From contig NZ_AP018365.1 of NCBI RefSeq assembly GCF_016756395.1, positions 7,134,001 through 7,198,000 on the forward strand: a stretch of 64,000 nt of DNA, given 5' to 3'. Source of the stretch: Streptomyces sp. SN-593 (GTDB lineage: Bacteria > Actinomycetota > Actinomycetes > Streptomycetales > Streptomycetaceae). The notes below the pieces were generated by a model that saw nothing but the letters and a program-made list of their open reading frames with translations, did no database searches and was not told the origin of the DNA. The position numbers were made by a program, and so were the translations under genes. Below are positions 43,401 through 56,100 of this stretch, one piece after another (position 1 is the first letter of the stretch; each line of letters opens with the position of its first letter).

Positions 43401-46400
43401 TCGGTCAAGTCCAACCTGGGCCACACGCAGGCGGCGGCCGGTGTCGTGGGCGCCATCAAGATGGTGCAGGCGCTGCGTCACGGGGTGCTGCCCCGGACCC
43501 TGCACGTGGACGAGCCGAGCACGCACGTGGACTGGGGCCAGGGCCGGGTGCGGTTGCTGACGGAGTCGGTGCCGTGGCCGGAGAACGGGCACCCGCGGCG
43601 GGCGGGTGTCTCCTCGTTCGGGATCTCGGGGACGAACGCGCACGTGATCTTGGAGGCGGCTCCCGCGGTGGAGTCCGAGGTCGAGGCGCGGGTCGAGGTC
43701 GCGGGAGAGGCTGGGGCCGAGTCCGAGTCCGGGTCGGGGTCGGTGTGGGTGGTGTCGGGTCGTTCGGAGGGGGCGTTGCGGGCGCAGGCGGAGCGGTTGT
43801 TGTCTGTGGCCGAGGGGCTGGATCCGGTGGATGTGGGTGGGGCGTTGTTGTCGCGGTCGGTGTTCGAGCACCGTGCGGTGGTGGTGGGCAGTGGGCGTGA
43901 GGAACTGACGGCGGGGTTGCGGGCGTTGGCGGCCGGTGAGGTGGCGGGCAACGCGGTGGAGGGTGTGGCGCGGAGCGGCCGCCGGGTGGCGGTGTTGTTC
44001 GCGGGTCAGGGTGCGCAGCGGCTGGGAATGGGCCGCCGGCTGCACGAGGAGTCGCCGGTGTTCGCGGCGGCCTTCGACGAGGTGGTGGCGGAGTTGGACC
44101 GGCACCTCGAGGCGCCGTTGCGGGAGGTGCTGTGGGGCGAGGACGCCGAGGCGTTGAACTCCACCGGTTGGGCGCAGCCGGCGTTGTTCGCCGTGGAAGT
44201 GGCGCTGTTCCGGCTGCTCGAATCCTTCGGCGTCACACCGGATTACCTGCTGGGGCACTCCATCGGTGAGGTGGCCGCGGCTTACGTCGCCGGGGTGTTC
44301 GATCTGGTGGATGCGTGCCGGTTGGTGGCCGCGCGGGCCCGTTTGATGCAGCAGCTTCCCTCGGGTGGGGCGATGGTGGCCATCGCCGCTTCCGAGGACG
44401 ACGTGCTGCCGCTCTTGTCGGACGGGGTCTCTGTCGCGGCGGTGAACGCGCCGGGTTCGGTGGTGGTCTCCGGTGAGGAGGGCGCTGTGCTCGCGGTCGG
44501 TGAGCATTTCAAGGCGTTGGGGGTGAAGACGACCCGGCTGCGGGTGTCGCACGCCTTCCATTCGGCGTTGATGGAGCCGATGGTGGACGACTTCCTGGCG
44601 GCGATCGCGGAGGTGTCGTTCTCCGAGCCGCGGATCCCGGTGGTGTCGAATCTGACGGGTGAGCCGGCGGACATGACGTCGCCGAAGTACTGGGCGCAGC
44701 AGGTGCGTTCGGCGGTCCGCTTCGCGGACGGACTGGCGTGGCTGACCGCGCAGGGTGTGGACGTGTTCGTGGATGCGGGTCCTGATGGTGTGGTGGCGGG
44801 TCTGGCGCAGGCGAACGCGTCGGATGCGGTGGCGGTGGCGTTGATGCGCAAGGACCGTGGGGGTCTGGACACGGCGTTGCTGGCCGCTGGTGACCTGTTC
44901 GTGCACGGGGTGCCGGTGGAGTGGGCGGGTCTGGTCGGTGGGCGGGGGGCGGAGTGGGTCGAGCTGCCGACGTACGCCTTCCAGCGCCGCCGCTACTGGC
45001 CCGACGCGGCTGTTCCGACGACGGGTCAGGAGCCGGGCCGCGACCCGCTGGACGCGCTGTTCTGGGAATCCGTCGAGCACGGGCGGCTGGCCGAGTCGCT
45101 GGGTGTCGACGACGCCGCGGTCTCGGGCGTCGTGCCCGCCCTGCTGGACTGGCGCGAGCGGCGCCGCCGCGAGATGGCGGCCGACGACTGGCGCTACGAC
45201 CAGCGCTGGGTCCCGGTCGACGGTGTCCCGCGCGGCGCCACGGCGGACCGCCGGCTGGTGGTCGTGCCCGCCGGGGCGGACGCCTGGACCCGCGGAGTCG
45301 TGGACGCGCTGGGCGACGGCGTGACCGTCCTGGAGGCCGAGGCGGCGGACGCGGACCGGCTGGCCGCCGAGGGCGCGGAGTGCACCGCCGTGGTGTGGCT
45401 GCCGCCCGCCGAGGAGTCCGGGGTCGCGGCGACGCTGCGCCTGGTCCAGGAACTGCGCGGGGCCGGGGTGCCGGCTCCCCTGTGGGTGGTCACCCGCGGC
45501 GCGGTCGCCGCCCGGCCGGACGACCGGGTCGACGGCGTCTGGCACGGCGGTGTCTGGGGCCTCGGCCGTGTCGCGGCCCTCGAACTGCCCGACCTGTGGG
45601 GCGGGTTGGTGGACCTGCCCGAGGAGGTGGACGGGACGGTGGCAGCCCGGCTGTCGGGCGTGCTGTCCGGCGGCCACGGCGAGGACCAGCTCGCCGTCCG
45701 TGCCTCGGGCGTCCTCGCCCGCCGACTGGTCCACGCGACCGGCCGGGACGGCGCCGCGGAGCCGTGGCGTACCGGCGGGACGGCGATCGTCACCGGCGGG
45801 ACCGGCGGTCTGGGCGGCCGCGTGGCCCGCTGGCTGGTGGACCGCGGCGCCGAGCACCTGGTGCTGCTCTCGCGCCGGGGCGCCGACGCCCCCGGGACCG
45901 CGGACCTCACGGCGGGGCTCGAAGCCGCGGGCGCCCGGGTCACGGTGGTCGCCGGCGACGTGGCCGACCGGGCGGTGCTGGCCGAGGCGTTCGCCGCGGT
46001 GCCGGCGGACCTGCCGCTGCGGACGGTGGTGCACGCCGCGGGCGTGGGCAACGCGTTCACGCCGTTGGAGTCCATGACGCCCGAGCGGCTCGCGGACGAG
46101 CTGCGGGTCAAGGCCGGCGGCGCGCTGCTGCTGGACGAGTTGACCGAGGGCATGGACCTGGACGCGTTCGTGCTGTTCTCGTCGGGTGCGGCGTCCTGGG
46201 GCGGCAGCGGGCAGGGCGGTTACGCGGCGGGCAACGCCTGCCTGGACAGCCTGGCCGAGTACCGGCGGGCCCGGGGCCGTACCGCCACGTCGGTGGCCTG
46301 GGGCACCTGGGCCGAGGTCGGGATGGCCGCGGGCAGTTCCGACGGCCACGACCACCTGGCGCGCCTGGGCGTCTCCGCCATGGCGCCCGACCTCGCGATC

Positions 46401-47084
46401 ATCGCTCTGCAACGGGTGATCGAGGACGACGCGGCCACGGCCACCGTCTCCGCCATGGACTGGTCCACCTTCGCCCCGGCGTTCACCCTGGCGCGCCCCA
46501 GCAACCTCTTCGCCCTGCTTCCCGAGGCCGTCCCGGCGGCCCCGGACGCGGCCGAGGCGGACACCGGGTTCGCTCAGCACCTCGCGGCGCTGCCGGACGA
46601 GGAGCGGCGCGAGGAACTGCTCGCCCTGGTCCGGGAGCACACCGCGGCCGTGCTCGGCCACGACAGCGCCAGGGACGTCGATCCCGCCCAGGCGTTCCGC
46701 GACGCCGGGTTCGACTCGCTCACCGCGGTCGAGCTGCGCAACCGGTTGCAGCGGCGTACCGGGCTCGCGCTCCCCGCGACGCTCGTCTTCGACCACCCGA
46801 ACCCGAACCGGCTCGTCGACCACCTGGCCGGGGAACTGGTCGGCGGCGGGGACGCGGCGGGCGGACTGGACGAGCTGAGGGACCGGTTGCAGACGTTCGC
46901 CGCCGACCCGGCGGTCCGCGAGGACCTGGAGGCGATGCTGCGCCAGGTGCTCGGCGCCGTCGAGGACGCGACCGCCGCGCAGCGCGGCGACATCGACGCC
47001 GCCTCCGACGAGGAGCTGTTCTCCATGGTCGACCAGGGGAGCAGTTGGATGTCCGATTCTTCGTCGACCGCCGACCACGAGTGA
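31464..47084 (+). CDS. Type I modular polyketide synthase, three extension modules
   Basis: This 5,206-residue protein starts at GTG 31464, with GGGAG five bases upstream. Residues 1-32 form a Lys/Arg-rich coiled coil of the N-terminal docking type, so it should receive its chain from another, unseen PKS rather than start synthesis. Three modules follow: KS-AT-KR-ACP (about 33-1525), KS-AT-DH-ER-KR-ACP (1551-3613) and KS-AT-KR-ACP (3641-5125). All KS cysteines and HGTGT/NxGH histidines, KR tyrosines and ACP serines are present, so every domain looks active. The end (about 5132-5206) has the [11 protein letters not shown] pattern of a C-terminal docking domain that would meet the N-terminal coiled coil of the next PKS, 27 bases downstream. 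No loading domain or thioesterase. Confidence 0.97.
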   Translation: MSDDKSFEYLKKVTSELKRTRNRLSEIESKSREPLAVVGMACRFPGGVAGPDDLWHLVASGTDAVSLFPADRGWDVEQLYDPTGDRPHTSLTREGGFLAAAADFDAGFFGISPREAQAMDPQQRLLLEVSWEALEHAGIDPRTLAGTSTGVFTGLMYHDYPASDQPDAAEGTGSAGLGANGAVASGRVSYVLGLEGPAITVDTACSSSLVAMHWAGQALRSGECSLALAGGVTVMATPSTYVEFSRQGGAVSPDGRCRAFSEAADGTGFSEGVGILVLERLSDARRNGHEVLAVVRSSAVNQDGASNGLTAPNGPSQQRVIRQALASAGLSPADVDAVEAHGTGTTLGDPIEAQALLSTYGQGRPDDQPLWLGSIKSNIGHTQAAAGVAGVIKMVQAMRHGVLPPTLHADLPSSHVDWTAGQVRLLTEPQPWPDAGRPRRAGVSSFGVSGTNAHVIIEAAPETEAEPPAADRPGDEDPGLFAPHTAMAWTLSARSAKALAGQAGRLLERVQDAPELDPADVGWSLLRSRALFEHRAVVVGADRAELTAGLAALAAGEPAANVVTGAARSGGRAVFVFPGQGSHWEGMAKELLATSPVFAAKVQECAEALDPLVDWSLLEVLRHPEESAELLSRIDVYHPVFFTMMVALAEVWRALGVEPAAVVGHSQGEVAAAHVAGALSLSDAYRVVLVRGNIFENVLLGKGAIASVKLGQEAVEEQIAGYERLSVAGVNSRSGVTVSGSMEDVKAYLAECEAAGVPARILGMAASHSPALEPLRERLLGELSFVRPRAGTIPMYSTVDAALVDTATLDAEYWYRNLRSPVLFEQTTRVLVDAGFSAFVEASSHPVLTVPLQETLDTFYPDLAADAAVTGTLRRNEGGPARMLASAAHLFAHGVPVVWDGLFAGRPPRRVELPTYAFQHRRFWNALPEPAAGRDPLDTLFWESVEGGRLAQSLGVDDAVVSEVVPALLSWRERRQREAAADDWTYRQSWVPVDGLRQGPPAGRWLAVADRADDPWTTGVAEALGPDTTVLARADATAERLAAPGYDGVVWLPPAGADGPAATLALVQALRASGQGAPLWVLTRAAVSARPGEPVSGMWQGGIWGLGRVAALELPDLWGGLVDLPEEFDAAVAARLGGALSTAHGEDQLAVRASGVVARRLVRAAVHGTGEPWHTGGTALVTGGTGGLGAHVARWLAERGAEHLVLLSRRGPDAPGAAELRAELEQAGARVSVHACDVADREAMTAIVTGLPDDLPLRTVVHAAGVGSALVPVESLDAGQLEFELRVKAEGALLLDELTEGMDLDAFVLFSSGAASWGGSGQGGYAAGNACLDSLAEYRRARGRTATSLAWGGWAGPGLTDIDATFVDYLRRMGVLAMQPDLAVAAMQRVLEQDETTVTVSDMDWTKFVPAFTLARPSRLFALLPEAAPAAAEPADDDGGDFAARVAAMSAAERRAYLTTLVRDHAAAVLGHGGGDEIDPGQAFREVGFDSLTAVELRNRLQTATGTGLPATLVFDYPSAARLAGYLAERFGDGAAAQPDLPALVQATDDPIAVVGMACRYPGGVTGPDELWNLVATGTDAMSTFPDDRGWDLEALYDPAGYRPGASVTREGGFVDSAVEFDAGFFGISPREALAMDPQQRLLLEVAWESLEHAGIDPAGLAGTATGVFVGAASSGYLEAIDGLPETESHRMTSGLLSVISGRLSYSLGLEGPAVTVDTACSSSLVAMHWAGQALRSGECSLAIAGGVNVLVSPVGFTEFSKQGGLAADGRVKAFAEAADGTSWSEGAGVVVLERLSDARRNGHEVLAVVRSSAVNQDGASNGLTAPNGPSQQRVIRQALAAASLAPSDVDVVEAHGTGTTLGDPIEAQALLATYGQGRPEDRPLWLGTIKSNIGHSQAAAGAAGVIKMVQAIRHGSLPPTLNVDEPSTNVDWSEGRVRLLTEEQPWPETGRPRRAGVSSFGVSGTNAHVIIEAAPEVEVEAAAEDTDTDPGPGTGAEAGPGTAAGTGEHPDGGNAGHPRGAALGTDDTVWVVSGRSADAVAGQAERLLERVEQDTGPDPVDVAHSLLTSRSLFEHRAVVVGADRSELVSGLRALAAGEAAGNAVEGVARSGRRVAVLFTGQGAQRLGMGRELYEESPVFAAAFDEVVAELDRHLEVPLREVVWGEDADALNSTGWAQPALFAVEVALFRLLESFGVRPDYLLGHSIGEVAAAYVAGVFDLVDACRLVGARARLMQALPSGGAMVAIAASEDDVLPHLSDGVSVAAVNAPGSVVVSGEESAVLAVGEHFKAVGVKTTRLRVSHAFHSVLMEPMLDDFLAAIADVSFSEPRIPVVSNLTGEPADMTSPKYWAQQVRSAVRFADGLAWLTAQGVDAFVEAGPDAVLAGLVESDGATAVAVQRRDRTGARTVLQALARLFAEGVPVDWDGLFAGRPPRRVELPTYAFQRRRYWPEGGTAAADVAAAGLMAVEHPLLGAVVPSPEGGGVVFTSRLSVASQPWLADHAVQGVVLFPGTGFVELAVHAADAVGCGRVREVIVEAPLVLPERGGVQVQVVVGEPEDGRRPFTVYARPDTGGEQPWVRQASGAVDDAAGADAAGFEALAGVWPPAGADVLETDGIYERIAEQGFVYGPSFRGLARAWRRDGQVFAEVALPEAQSGRAGAFGLHPALLDAVMHALAFVDLEPAEFGRLPFSFGDVALHASGAGRVRACLTRTGPDSVAIAVADEAGDAVLSLGSLVVRPLTPQALSAAGGGRDEAVLAPRWTALDTQDPALDDWESVAAAVVAGPGQRVDWLPGAVLHPHAGDVVSDAALPLVIAVTGGDRPVEGAHEATRWMLDQLQTWQSGARELVVVTSGAVAAGPDESVTDLGAAAVWGLVRSAQAENPGRITLVDTDAATGMTAGLLAAARATGEPQLAVRAGRLHAARLARADVGLVAPESGAWHLDSMAKGTLENLRLVPFPEAERALSDGEVRIEVRAAGLNFRDVLNALGMYPGEAGPLGGEVAGVVTEVGAGVSDLRVGDRVMGLSDGGLGSVTVTDRRLVAPIPSGWSYTTAASVPTVFLTAYYGLVDLAGVRSGERVLVHAGAGGVGMAALQLVAHLGAEAYTTASEGKWPALRERGVEAARLASSRTLDFEEAFLRETGGRGVDVVLNSLTGEFIDASLRLMPGGGRFVEMGKADLRTDEQIGAVHPGISYHTYDLVQAGPDRVQQMLLELVGLFESGVLVPLPVVEWDVRRAPEAFRFMSQARHVGKIVLTVGRRVVGEGAVLVTGGTGGLGGVVARHLVVEHGVRDLVLVSRRGLGAPGAEELVAELSGRGARVEVVACDVSDREALAGVVAGMCASGVLAGVVHTAGVVDDGLVSSLSGERLGPVLAPKVDAGWWLHELTRGLDLSLFAVFSSMSGLVGAPGQGNYAAANVFLDALVERRRSEGLPGVSMVWGPWTPEVGLTGALSEADLRRLHSSGTPPLSVEQGMRLFDQAVLADAPVLALTRLDAAVLRGQADLPVMLRELVGARPRRAAAGARQQSGGLAGQLAGLSAQQRDQHLLALVRDNVAVVLGHGGGQDVDPGQAFREAGFDSLTAVELRNRLQSATGLALPATLVFDYPNATRLAAFLAEQFGDAAEPAARPDLPALVSVTDDPIVVVGMACRFPGGVTGPDDLWDLVASGTDAMSPFPADRGWDLDGLHDPTGTRPNTSVADEGGFLASAADFDAGFFGISPREALAMDPQQRMVLEVAWEALEHAGIDPTGLGGTPAGVFVGSYHSGYSDLVVESGGDAQAQLLTGAAQSVLSGRVSYVLGLEGPAVTVDTACSSSLVAMHLASQSLRSGESTLALAGGVTVMATPGTFVEFSRQGGLAADGRCKAFAESADGTGWSEGAGIVVLERLSDAERNGHRVLAVMRSSAVNQDGASNGLTAPNGPSQQRVIRQALAAAGLSPADVDAVEAHGTGTSLGDPIEAQAVLAAYGQDRPEDRPLWLGSVKSNLGHTQAAAGVVGAIKMVQALRHGVLPRTLHVDEPSTHVDWGQGRVRLLTESVPWPENGHPRRAGVSSFGISGTNAHVILEAAPAVESEVEARVEVAGEAGAESESGSGSVWVVSGRSEGALRAQAERLLSVAEGLDPVDVGGALLSRSVFEHRAVVVGSGREELTAGLRALAAGEVAGNAVEGVARSGRRVAVLFAGQGAQRLGMGRRLHEESPVFAAAFDEVVAELDRHLEAPLREVLWGEDAEALNSTGWAQPALFAVEVALFRLLESFGVTPDYLLGHSIGEVAAAYVAGVFDLVDACRLVAARARLMQQLPSGGAMVAIAASEDDVLPLLSDGVSVAAVNAPGSVVVSGEEGAVLAVGEHFKALGVKTTRLRVSHAFHSALMEPMVDDFLAAIAEVSFSEPRIPVVSNLTGEPADMTSPKYWAQQVRSAVRFADGLAWLTAQGVDVFVDAGPDGVVAGLAQANASDAVAVALMRKDRGGLDTALLAAGDLFVHGVPVEWAGLVGGRGAEWVELPTYAFQRRRYWPDAAVPTTGQEPGRDPLDALFWESVEHGRLAESLGVDDAAVSGVVPALLDWRERRRREMAADDWRYDQRWVPVDGVPRGATADRRLVVVPAGADAWTRGVVDALGDGVTVLEAEAADADRLAAEGAECTAVVWLPPAEESGVAATLRLVQELRGAGVPAPLWVVTRGAVAARPDDRVDGVWHGGVWGLGRVAALELPDLWGGLVDLPEEVDGTVAARLSGVLSGGHGEDQLAVRASGVLARRLVHATGRDGAAEPWRTGGTAIVTGGTGGLGGRVARWLVDRGAEHLVLLSRRGADAPGTADLTAGLEAAGARVTVVAGDVADRAVLAEAFAAVPADLPLRTVVHAAGVGNAFTPLESMTPERLADELRVKAGGALLLDELTEGMDLDAFVLFSSGAASWGGSGQGGYAAGNACLDSLAEYRRARGRTATSVAWGTWAEVGMAAGSSDGHDHLARLGVSAMAPDLAIIALQRVIEDDAATATVSAMDWSTFAPAFTLARPSNLFALLPEAVPAAPDAAEADTGFAQHLAALPDEERREELLALVREHTAAVLGHDSARDVDPAQAFRDAGFDSLTAVELRNRLQRRTGLALPATLVFDHPNPNRLVDHLAGELVGGGDAAGGLDELRDRLQTFAADPAVREDLEAMLRQVLGAVEDATAAQRGDIDAASDEELFSMVDQGSSWMSDSSSTADHE
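31560..36060 (+). other. PKS module 1: KS-AT(unusual)-KR-ACP
   Basis: KS about residues 33-460 with active Cys205 (DTACSSS). AT about 574-925 with Ser666 in GHSQG, but the specificity loop reads MAASH (Ala765 where methylmalonyl ATs have Tyr of YASH), and the helix after GHSQG reads [13 protein letters not shown] instead of the usual RS-x-A pattern. I infer a larger alkylmalonyl unit from the CCR operon. KR about 1178-1354 with Tyr1325; it lacks the LDD motif and has Trp in GAASWGG, so it is A-type (L-hydroxyl). ACP Ser1491 in GFDSL. Predicted result: alpha-alkyl, beta-hydroxy unit. Confidence 0.85.
40235..40441 (+). repeat. 207-bp exact repeat, copy 1 (DH-ER junction, module 2)
   Basis: Identical base for base to 51404-51610 in module 4. 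It codes for the linker into ER and the ER N-terminus (to ALGMYP). The flanks on both sides diverge at once. Confidence 0.9.
41093..41775 (+). repeat. 683-bp exact repeat, copy 1 (ER end and KR, module 2)
   Basis: I find no difference between this stretch and 52262-52944 in module 4. It encodes the last part of ER and nearly the whole KR. It uses TTG for Leu and GTG/GGT/GCG codons far more than the surrounding PKS, which prefers CTG/CTC and GTC/GGC. Confidence 0.9.
42372..46840 (+). other. PKS module 3: KS-AT(malonyl)-KR-ACP
   Basis: KS about 3641-4069, Cys3812. AT about 4175-4510, Ser4266 in GHSIG and HAFH from 4363, a malonyl pattern and nearly identical to the AT of module 2 over most of its length. 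KR from about 4773, Tyr4920, no LDD, Trp in GAASWGG: A-type. ACP Ser5085. Predicted product: beta-hydroxy acetate unit. Confidence 0.92.
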
Positions 47085-47111
47085 CAACGGGAATTCGAGG
47101 ACTCTCCTTCA

Positions 47112-50100
47112 ATGGCCACTGAAGAACAGCTGCGTTCCTATCTGAAGACGGCCGTGGCGAACTCGCGCGAGGCGCAGCGGCAGCTGAACGAGATCAAGGG
47201 CAGGCGGGACGAGCCGCTCGCCATCGTGGGCATGGCCTGCCGCTACCCCGGCGGCGTGACCGGCCCCGACGGCCTCTGGGACCTGGTCGCCTCGGGCACC
47301 GACGCGGTGTCGGTGTTCCCCGCCGACCGCGGCTGGGACGCCGACGCGCTCTACGACCCGGAGGGCGCCCCCGGCACGACGTCCACCCGCGAGGGCGGCT
47401 TCGTGGACGCGGTGGCGGACTTCGACGCGGGGTTCTTCGGGATCTCCCCGCGTGAGGCGTTGGCGATGGACCCGCAGCAGCGGCTGCTGCTGGAGGTGGC
47501 CTGGGAGTCGCTGGAGCACGCCGGCATCGATCCGGCGGGGCTCGCCGGGACGGCCACCGGCGTCTTCGTCGGGGCGTCCTCCTCGGGGTACATGGAGGCG
47601 ATCGGGGGCATGCCCGAGACCGAGAGCCACCGGATGACCAGCGGGCTGCTGTCCGTCATCTCCGGCCGGCTGTCCTACGTCCTCGGGCTGGAGGGCCCGG
47701 CGGTGACCGTGGACACCGCGTGCTCGTCGTCGCTGGTGGCCATGCACTGGGCCGGCCAGGCGCTGCGCTCGGACGAGTGCTCGCTCGCCATCGCCGGCGG
47801 CGTGAACGTGGCGGTGAGCCCGGCGGGGTTCGTGGAGTTCACCCGGCAGGGCGGCCTCGCGCCCGACGGCCGCTGCAAGGCGTTCGCCGAGGCGGCCGAC
47901 GGCACGGGCTGGTCCGAGGGCGCCGGCGTCGTGGTGCTGGAGCGGTTGTCGGACGCGCGGCGCAACGGGCACCGGGTGCTGGCCGTGGTGCGGTCCAGCG
48001 CGGTGAACCAGGACGGCGCGTCGAACGGGCTGACGGCGCCGAACGGTCCGTCGCAGCGCCGGGTGATCCGCCAGGCCCTGGCGTCCGTCGGGCTCGCGCC
48101 CACCGAGGTCGACGCGGTCGAGGCGCACGGCACCGGCACCGTGCTGGGCGACCCGATCGAGGCGCAGGCGCTGCTGGCGACCTACGGCCAGGGCCGCCCC
48201 GAGGACCGGCCGTTGTGGCTGGGCACGATCAAGTCCAACATCGGCCACTCGCAGGCCGCCGCCGGTGTCGCGAGTGTGATCAAGATGGTGCAGGCGATAC
48301 GCCACGGCGTGCTCCCGCGCACCCTGCACGTGGACGAGCCGAGCAAGCGGGTGGACTGGAGCCGCGGCCGGGTGCGGCTGCTGACCGAGGAGCAGCCGTG
48401 GCCGGAGACCGGCCGCCCGCGCCGCGCGGGCGTGTCCTCCTTCGGCGTGTCCGGCACCAACGCGCACCTCATCCTCGAAGCCGCGCCCGCGCTTGCACCC
48501 GCGCTCGAACCCGCGCCTGCTCCCGCTCCCGGGTCCGCGGAGACCGCCGCTTCCGCGTCCGGGAACACGGCCGCCGCGGCCGCCCCCGGCGCGGCCGCCC
48601 GGACCGCCGACGACACCCCGGAGAGCGGGGCCGCCGTCTCCGGAGCCCTGCCGTGGGTGCTCTCCGCCCGGTCCCCGCAGGCGCTCGCCGCGCAGGCCGG
48701 ACGGCTGCTGGAGCACGTCGAGCAGGACCCGCGGCCGGACCCCGCCGACGTGGCGTACTCGCTGCTGCGCTCCCGTTCCCTGTTCGACCACCGCGCCGTG
48801 GTCGTCGGCGCCGACCGGGAGGAACTGACCGCCGGGCTGCGCGCGCTGGCCGCCGGGGAGCCGGCCGCCGCCGTCGCCGAGGGCGTCGCCGAGGCCGGCC
48901 GGCACAAACCGGTGTTCGTCTTCCCCGGTCAGGGCTCCCAGTGGGTCGGCATGGCCGGCGAACTGCGTGCGGCCTCACCGGTGTTCGCCCAGGCACTCGA
49001 CGCGTGCGCGGACGCGCTCGCCGAGTTCGTGGACTGGTCGCTGCTGGACGCCCTGGACGACGAGGACCTGCTCGCCCGCGTCGACGTCGTGCAACCCGCC
49101 CTGTGGGCGGTCATGGTGTCGCTGGCCCGGGTGTGGGAGTCGCTCGGCGTGCGCCCCGCCGCAGTGGTGGGCCACTCCCAGGGCGAGATCGCCGCGGCCT
49201 GCGTGGCCGGCGCGCTGTCGCTGTCCGACGGCGCCCGGGTCGTCGCCCTGCGCAGCCGCGCCATCGCCGAGGAACTGGCCGGCGACGGCGGCATGGTCGC
49301 CGTCCCGCTGCCGGTGGCACAGGCGGAGGAACTCCTCGCCCGCTGGGGCGACCGCGTCTCCGTCGCCGCGATCAACGGCCCCGGGTCCGTGGTCGTCTCC
49401 GGCGTCCCGGACGCCCTCGACGAACTCCTCGCCCACTGCGAGGACACCGGGGTGCGGGCGAAGCGGGTCCCGGTGGACTACGCCTCGCACTCCGCCGCGG
49501 TCGAGCGGATCGAACGGCGGCTCGCGGCGGACCTCGCCGCCGTCGCCCCCCGGTCCGGCGCGGTGCCGATGTACTCGACCGTCACCGCGGAGCCGATCGA
49601 CACCGCCGGGCTCGACGCCGCCTACTGGTACCGCAACCTGCGCCGGACCGTCCGCTTCGAGGACGCCAACCGCGCGCTGGCCGAGGCCGGCTACACGGTG
49701 TTCGTCGAGATCAGCCCGCACCCGGTGCTCACGATGCCGGTGCAGGACACGCTCGGCGACGAGGCCGTGGTCACCGGCACGCTGCGCCGCCACGAGGGCG
49801 GTCCGGCCCGCTTGCTGCTGTCCGCGGCCCACCTGTACGCCCACGGCGTGCCGGTCGCGTGGGACGGACTGTTCGCCGGTGCCGCGCCGGCCGTGGTGGA
49901 CCTGCCGACGTACGCCTTCCAGCGGCGCCGCTACTGGCCCGAGGGCGGCACCGCCGCGGCCGACGTGACGGCCGCCGGCCTGGAGGAGGTGCGGCACCCG
50001 TTGCTCGGCGCGGTGCTCTCCTCGCCCGAGGGCGGCGGGGCGGTGTTCACCTCGCGGCTGTCGGTCGCGTCGCAGCCCTGGCTGGCCGACCACGCCGTGC

Positions 50101-53100
50101 GGGGTGTGGTGCTCTTCCCTGGCACCGGCTTCGTCGAACTGGTCGTCCACGCCGCGGACGTGGTCGGCTGCGGCCGGGTCCGCGAGCTGATCGTGGAGGC
50201 GCCCCTGGTGCTGCCCGAGAGCGGCGGGATGCAGGTCCAGGTCGTCATGGGCGCGCCCGAGGACGGCCGGCGCACGTTCACGGTGTACGCGCGCCCCGAC
50301 GGCGGCGGGGACCGGTCCTGGGTCCGGCACGCCGCCGGCGTGGTGGAGGGCGCGGAGGCACCGGAGGCCGCCGGGTTCGAGCCGCTGGCCGGCGCGTGGC
50401 CGCCCCCGGGCGCCGAGGCGCTGGAGACCGGCGACGTGTACGAGCGGACCGCCGGCGGCGGCTTCGCCTACGGCCCCACCTTCCAGGGCCTGACCCGCGC
50501 ATGGCGCCAGGACGGCCGGGTCTTCGCCGAAGTGGCGCTGCCCGAGCAGCAGTGGGGCCGGGCCGGGGCGTTCGGCCTGCACCCGGCGCTGCTGGACTCG
50601 GTGCTGCACGCCTCGCTGTTCGCGGGGCTGGCACCCGCCGAGTTCGGCCGGCTGCCGTTCAGCTTCGAGGACGTGGTGCTGCACGCCTCCGGCGCCACCG
50701 AGGTGCGCGCCTGCCTGACGCCGACCGGGCCCGACTCGCTGTCGGTCCTGGTGACCGACCCGGCGGGCGGCCCGGTGCTGTCGGTGGGCTCGCTGGTGAT
50801 GCGCCCGCTGACCCCGCAGACGCTGACGGCCGCCGGGCGCCGCGACGAGGCCGTCCTGTCCGTGGAGTGGACCGAACTGCCCGCCGGGGCCGAGGAGTCC
50901 GCGGGCCCGGGCGCGGGCTCCGGCGCGGGCCTCGACGCGGTGCTCGGCCCGGTGGCGGCGGGCCCGGACGCGGAGGTGCCGTGGCTGCCGGGGGTGCCGG
51001 TCCACCGGGACCTGGCGGACGTGCGGCCGGAGGCGGGCCGCCCCGTGGTGCTGGCCGTGGCGGCGCAGGACGGTCCGGTCGTGGCGGCCGCCCACGCGGC
51101 TGCCCGCTGGGTCCTGGAGCAGGTGCAGACCTGGCTGCGGGACGCGGCGTTCGCCGGTTCCTCGCTGCTGGTGCTGACCCGCGGCGCGGTCGCCGCCGGG
51201 GCCACCGGGGCCGGCGGGGAGGTGGCCGACCTGGCCGCCGCCACGGCCTGGGGCCTGGTGCGTTCGGCGCAGGCGGAGAACCCCGGCCGGATCACCCTGG
51301 TCGACACCGACCCGTCCGCCGCCGTGGCTGCGGGCCCCCTCGCCGCGGCACTGGCCGGCGGCGAGCCGCAACTCGCGCTGCGGGCGGGCCGGTTGCGCGC
51401 ACCGCGGTTGGCGCGTGCGGATGTCGGGCTGGTGGCGCCGGAGTCGGGTGCCTGGCACCTGGACTCCATGGCGAAGGGGACGTTGGAGAACCTGCGGTTG
51501 GTGCCGTTCCCGGAGGCGGAGCGGGCGTTGTCCGACGGTGAGGTGCGGATCGAGGTGCGGGCGGCGGGGTTGAACTTCCGCGACGTCCTCAACGCCCTGG
51601 GCATGTACCCCGACCCGGACGAGCCGATGGGCAGCGACGTGGCCGGCGTGGTCACCGAGGTCGGCGCGGGCGTGACCGACCTGCGGGCCGGCGACCGCGT
51701 CATGGGCATCACCAACGGCGGCCTCGGCTCGGCCGTGGTGGTCGACCGGCGGCTGGTCGCGCCGGTCCCCGCGGGCTGGTCCTTCGCCACCGCCGCCTCC
51801 GTGCCGACGGCGTTCCTGACCGCGTACTACGCGCTGGTGGACCTGGCCGAACTGCGGTCGGGCGAGCGGGTGCTGGTGCACGCGGGCGCCGGCGGCGTCG
51901 GCATGGCCGCGCTCCAGATCGCCGGACACCTCGGCGCCGAGGTCTACAGCACCGCCAGCGACGGCAAGCGCGACCTGCTGCGGGAGCGGGGGGTGGAGGC
52001 GGCGCGTCTGGCGTCGTCGCGGACGCTGGACTTCGAGGAGGCGTTCCTGCGGGAGACCGGGGGGTGCGGGGTGGACGTGGTGTTGAACTCCCTGACGGGG
52101 GAGTTCATCGACGCGTCGCTGCGGTTGATGCCGGGCGGGGGTCGCTTCGTCGAGATGGGCAAGGCCGACCTGAGGCGGAGCGAGGAGGTCGCGGCACTCC
52201 ACGAGGGGGTCCGCTACCGCTCCTTCGACCTCGTCGAGGCGCACCCTGACCGCCTCCAGCGGATGTTGCTGGAGTTGGTGGGGTTGTTCGAGTCGGGTGT
52301 GTTGGTGCCGTTGCCGGTGGTGGAGTGGGATGTGCGGCGGGCGCCGGAGGCGTTCCGGTTCATGAGTCAGGCGCGGCATGTGGGCAAGATCGTGTTGACG
52401 GTGGGTCGGCGGGTGGTGGGTGAGGGGGCGGTTCTGGTCACTGGGGGGACTGGTGGTCTGGGGGGTGTGGTGGCGAGGCATCTGGTGGTGGAGCACGGGG
52501 TGCGGGATCTGGTGTTGGTGTCGCGTCGGGGGTTGGGGGCGCCGGGTGCGGAGGAGTTGGTGGCGGAGCTTTCGGGTCGGGGTGCTCGGGTGGAGGTGGT
52601 GGCGTGTGATGTGAGTGATCGTGAGGCGTTGGCGGGGGTGGTGGCGGGGATGTGTGCGTCGGGTGTGTTGGCGGGTGTGGTGCATACGGCGGGTGTGGTG
52701 GATGACGGGTTGGTGTCGTCGTTGTCGGGGGAGCGGTTGGGTCCGGTGTTGGCGCCGAAGGTGGATGCGGGGTGGTGGCTGCATGAGTTGACGCGGGGGT
52801 TGGATCTGTCGTTGTTCGCGGTGTTCTCGTCGATGTCGGGTCTGGTGGGGGCTCCGGGGCAGGGCAACTACGCGGCGGCGAACGTGTTCCTGGACGCGTT
52901 GGTGGAGCGGCGTCGGAGTGAGGGGCTGCCGGGCGTGTCGATGGCGTGGGGTCCGTGGACCCCCGAGGTCGGCCTCACCGGCGCCCTGTCCGAGGCCGAC
53001 ATGCGTCGCCTGGAGCGGTCCGGCATGCCGCCGTTGTCGGTGGAGCAGGGCATGCGGCTGTTCGACCAGGCCGCAACAGCGGGCATCGCGCTGGTGGGAC

Positions 53101-56100
53101 TCGGCCGGGTGGACGCCGCCGTGCTGCGCGGCCGCGCCGACCTGCCCCTGATGCTCCGCGCGCTGGTCGGCGGCCGGGCCCCCCGCGCCGTGGCCGGCCG
53201 CCAGCAGCAGTCCGGGGGCCTCGCGGGGCAGTTGGCCGGGCTCAGTGCCCAGCAGCGCGACCAGCACCTGCTGGCCCTGGTCCGCGACAACGTCGCGGTC
53301 GTCCTCGGCCACGGCGGCGGTCAGGACGTCGATCCCGGCCAGGCGTTCCGCGACTCCGGCTTCGACTCGCTCACCGCGGTCGAACTGCGCAACCGCCTCC
53401 AGAGCGCGACCGGCCTCACACTGCCGGCCACGCTCGTCTTCGACTACCCCAACGCGACCCGGCTCGCCGCCTTCCTGGGCGAGCGGTTCGGCGACACCGG
53501 CGCCTCCGCCGCCGGGCCGGAGCTGCCCGCGCTCGTCTCGGTGACCGACGACCCGATCGCGGTCGTGGGCATGGCCTGCCGCTACCCGGGCGGCGTGGAG
53601 AGCCCGGAGGACCTGTGGAACCTGGTGGTCGCCGGCGGCGACGCCATGACGCCGTTCCCGCTGGACCGCGGCTGGGACGTGGAGGGCATCTACGACCCGA
53701 CGGGCACCCGCCCGAACACCGCGGTGGCCAACGAGGGCGGGTTCCTGGCCTCCGCCGCCGACTTCGACGCCGGGTTCTTCGGGATCTCCCCGCGCGAGGC
53801 GCTGGCCATGGATCCGCAGCAGCGGCTCCTGCTGGAGGTCGTCTGGGAGGCCCTGGAACGCGCCGAGATCGACCCGGCCGACCTCGCCGGCACCCCGGCC
53901 GGCGTCTTCGTCGGCAGCTACCACTCCAGCTACGGGGACCTGGTCGCCCGCGCGGGTGACGCGCAGGCCCAGATGATGACCGGGGGCGCGCAGAGCGTGC
54001 TGTCCGGGCGGGTCTCCTACGTCCTCGGGCTGGAGGGCCCGGCGGTGACGGTGGACACCGCGTGCTCGTCGTCGCTCGTCGCGATGCACCTGGCGAGCCA
54101 GTCGCTGCGCTCGGGCGAGAGCTCGCTCGCGCTCGCGGGCGGCGTCACCATCCTCGCCACCCCCGGCACGTTCGTGGAGTTCAGCCGGCAGGGCGGGCTC
54201 GCGGCCGACGGGCGCTGCAAGGCGTTCGCCGAGTCCGCCGACGGCACCGGCTTCGGCGAGGGCGTCGGGATCATGGTGCTGGAGCGGCTCTCGGACGCCC
54301 GCCGCAACGGGCACCCCGTCCTCGCCGTCCTGCGCTCCAGCGCCGTCAACCAGGACGGCGCGTCCAACGGCCTGACCGCCCCCAACGGCCCGTCCCAGCA
54401 GCGGGTCATCCGCCAGGCCCTGGCCGCCGGCGGGCTCGCCCCGACCGACGTCGACGCGGTGGAGGCGCACGGCACCGGCACGACGCTGGGCGACCCGATC
54501 GAGGCGCAGGCGCTGCTGGTCGCGTACGGCCAGGACCGCCCCGAGGACCGGCCGCTGTGGCTGGGCACCGTGAAGTCCAACATCGGGCACACCCAGGCCG
54601 CCGCCGGTGTCGCCGGGGCGATCAAGATGGTGCAGGCCATCCGGCACGGCGTGCTGCCGAGCACCCGGTACGCCGACGAGCCCACCTCGCACGTCGACTG
54701 GGACCAGGGCCGGGTGCGGCTGCTGACCGAGGACCAGCCCTGGCCCGAGACCGGACACCCGCGCCGGGCCGGCGTCTCCTCGTTCGGCATCTCCGGCACC
54801 AACGCGCACGTCATCCTGGAGGCCGCCCCCGACACCGACGCCGACGCCGCGGCCGAGCCCGGCACCGGCGCTGCGTCCGACGCCGACGCCGACACTGCGG
54901 CCGAGCCCGGCACCGCGCCCGCCGCGGACAGCACGGACGGCACGGACGGCGGCGGCGACGCCGAGACGGTCTGGGTGGTCTCCGGCCGCTCGGAACAGGC
55001 GCTGGCCGCGCAGGCCGGACGGCTGCTGCCGGCCGTGGCGGCGCACCACCCGGCGGACGTGGGCGCCGCGCTGCTGGGCACCCGCTCGCTGTTCGAGCAC
55101 CGGGCGGTCGTCGTGGGCAGGGACCGCGAGGAACTGACCGCCGGACTGCGCGCGCTGGCCACCGGCGCGCCGGCCGCCCACGTGGTCGAGGGCGTGGCCC
55201 GCACCCGCCGCGGGCTCGCGGTGCTCTTCACCGGCCAGGGCGCGCAGCGCCTCGGCATGGGCCGCCTGCTCCACGCCCAGTCTCCGGTGTTCGCCGCCGC
55301 CTTCGACGAGGTGGCCGACGAGTTGGACCGGCACCTGGAGTCCCCGCTGCGGGACGTGGTCTGGGGCGGGGACCAGGAGCTGCTGGACCGCACCGGCTGG
55401 ACGCAGCCCGCCCTGTTCGCGGTCGAGGTCGCGCTGTACCGGGTGCTGCTGTCCTGGGGCATCCGCCCGGACTACCTGCTCGGCCACTCCATCGGCGAGG
55501 TGGCCGCCGCCCACGTGGCCGGGGTCTTCTCGCTGCCGGACGCGTGCCGGCTGGTGGCCGCGCGCTCCCGCCTGATGCAGGCGCTGCCGGCCGGCGGGGC
55601 GATGGCCGCCGTCGAGGCGACCGAGGAGGAGGTGACCGACCGGCTCACCGGCGGGGTGTCCGTCGCGGCGGTCAACGCCGCCGAGTCGATCGTCGTCGCC
55701 GGACCCGAGGACGAAGTGGCCGCGGTGCAGGGGCACTTCACCGCGCTCGGTCGGCGGACCCGCCGGCTGCGGGTCTCGCACGCCTTCCACTCCGCGCTCA
55801 TGGAGCCGATGCTCGACGCCTTCGCGGCGGAACTGGAGCAACTGGCCTACGCCGAGCCCGCCCTGCCCGTCGTGTCGAACGTGACCGGCGCGCCGGCGGA
55901 CCTGGCCAACCCGGCCTACTGGGTCGAGCAGGTCCGCTCCGCGGTCCGGTTCGCCGACGGGCTGAGCTGGCTGGTCGACCACGGCGTGGACACCTTCGTG
56001 GAAGCGGGCCCGGACGCGGTGCTGTCCGGTCTGGCCGGCGCGCTGCCCGGGGCGGCCTCGGTGGCGCTCCAGCGCGGCGACCGCGCCGGCCGCCCGGTCC

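Larger units (their letters stand above)
47211..53510 (+). other. PKS module 4: KS-AT(methylmalonyl)-DH-ER-KR-ACP
   Basis: KS about 34-459, Cys204. AT about 600-943, Ser689 in GHSQG and YASH from Tyr790, the methylmalonyl pattern. DH from about 962, His994 and Asp1162. ER about 1456-1765. KR from about 1775, Tyr1920, VDD motif: B-type. ACP Ser2086. Predicted product: fully reduced propionate unit bearing a methyl branch. Confidence 0.93.
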
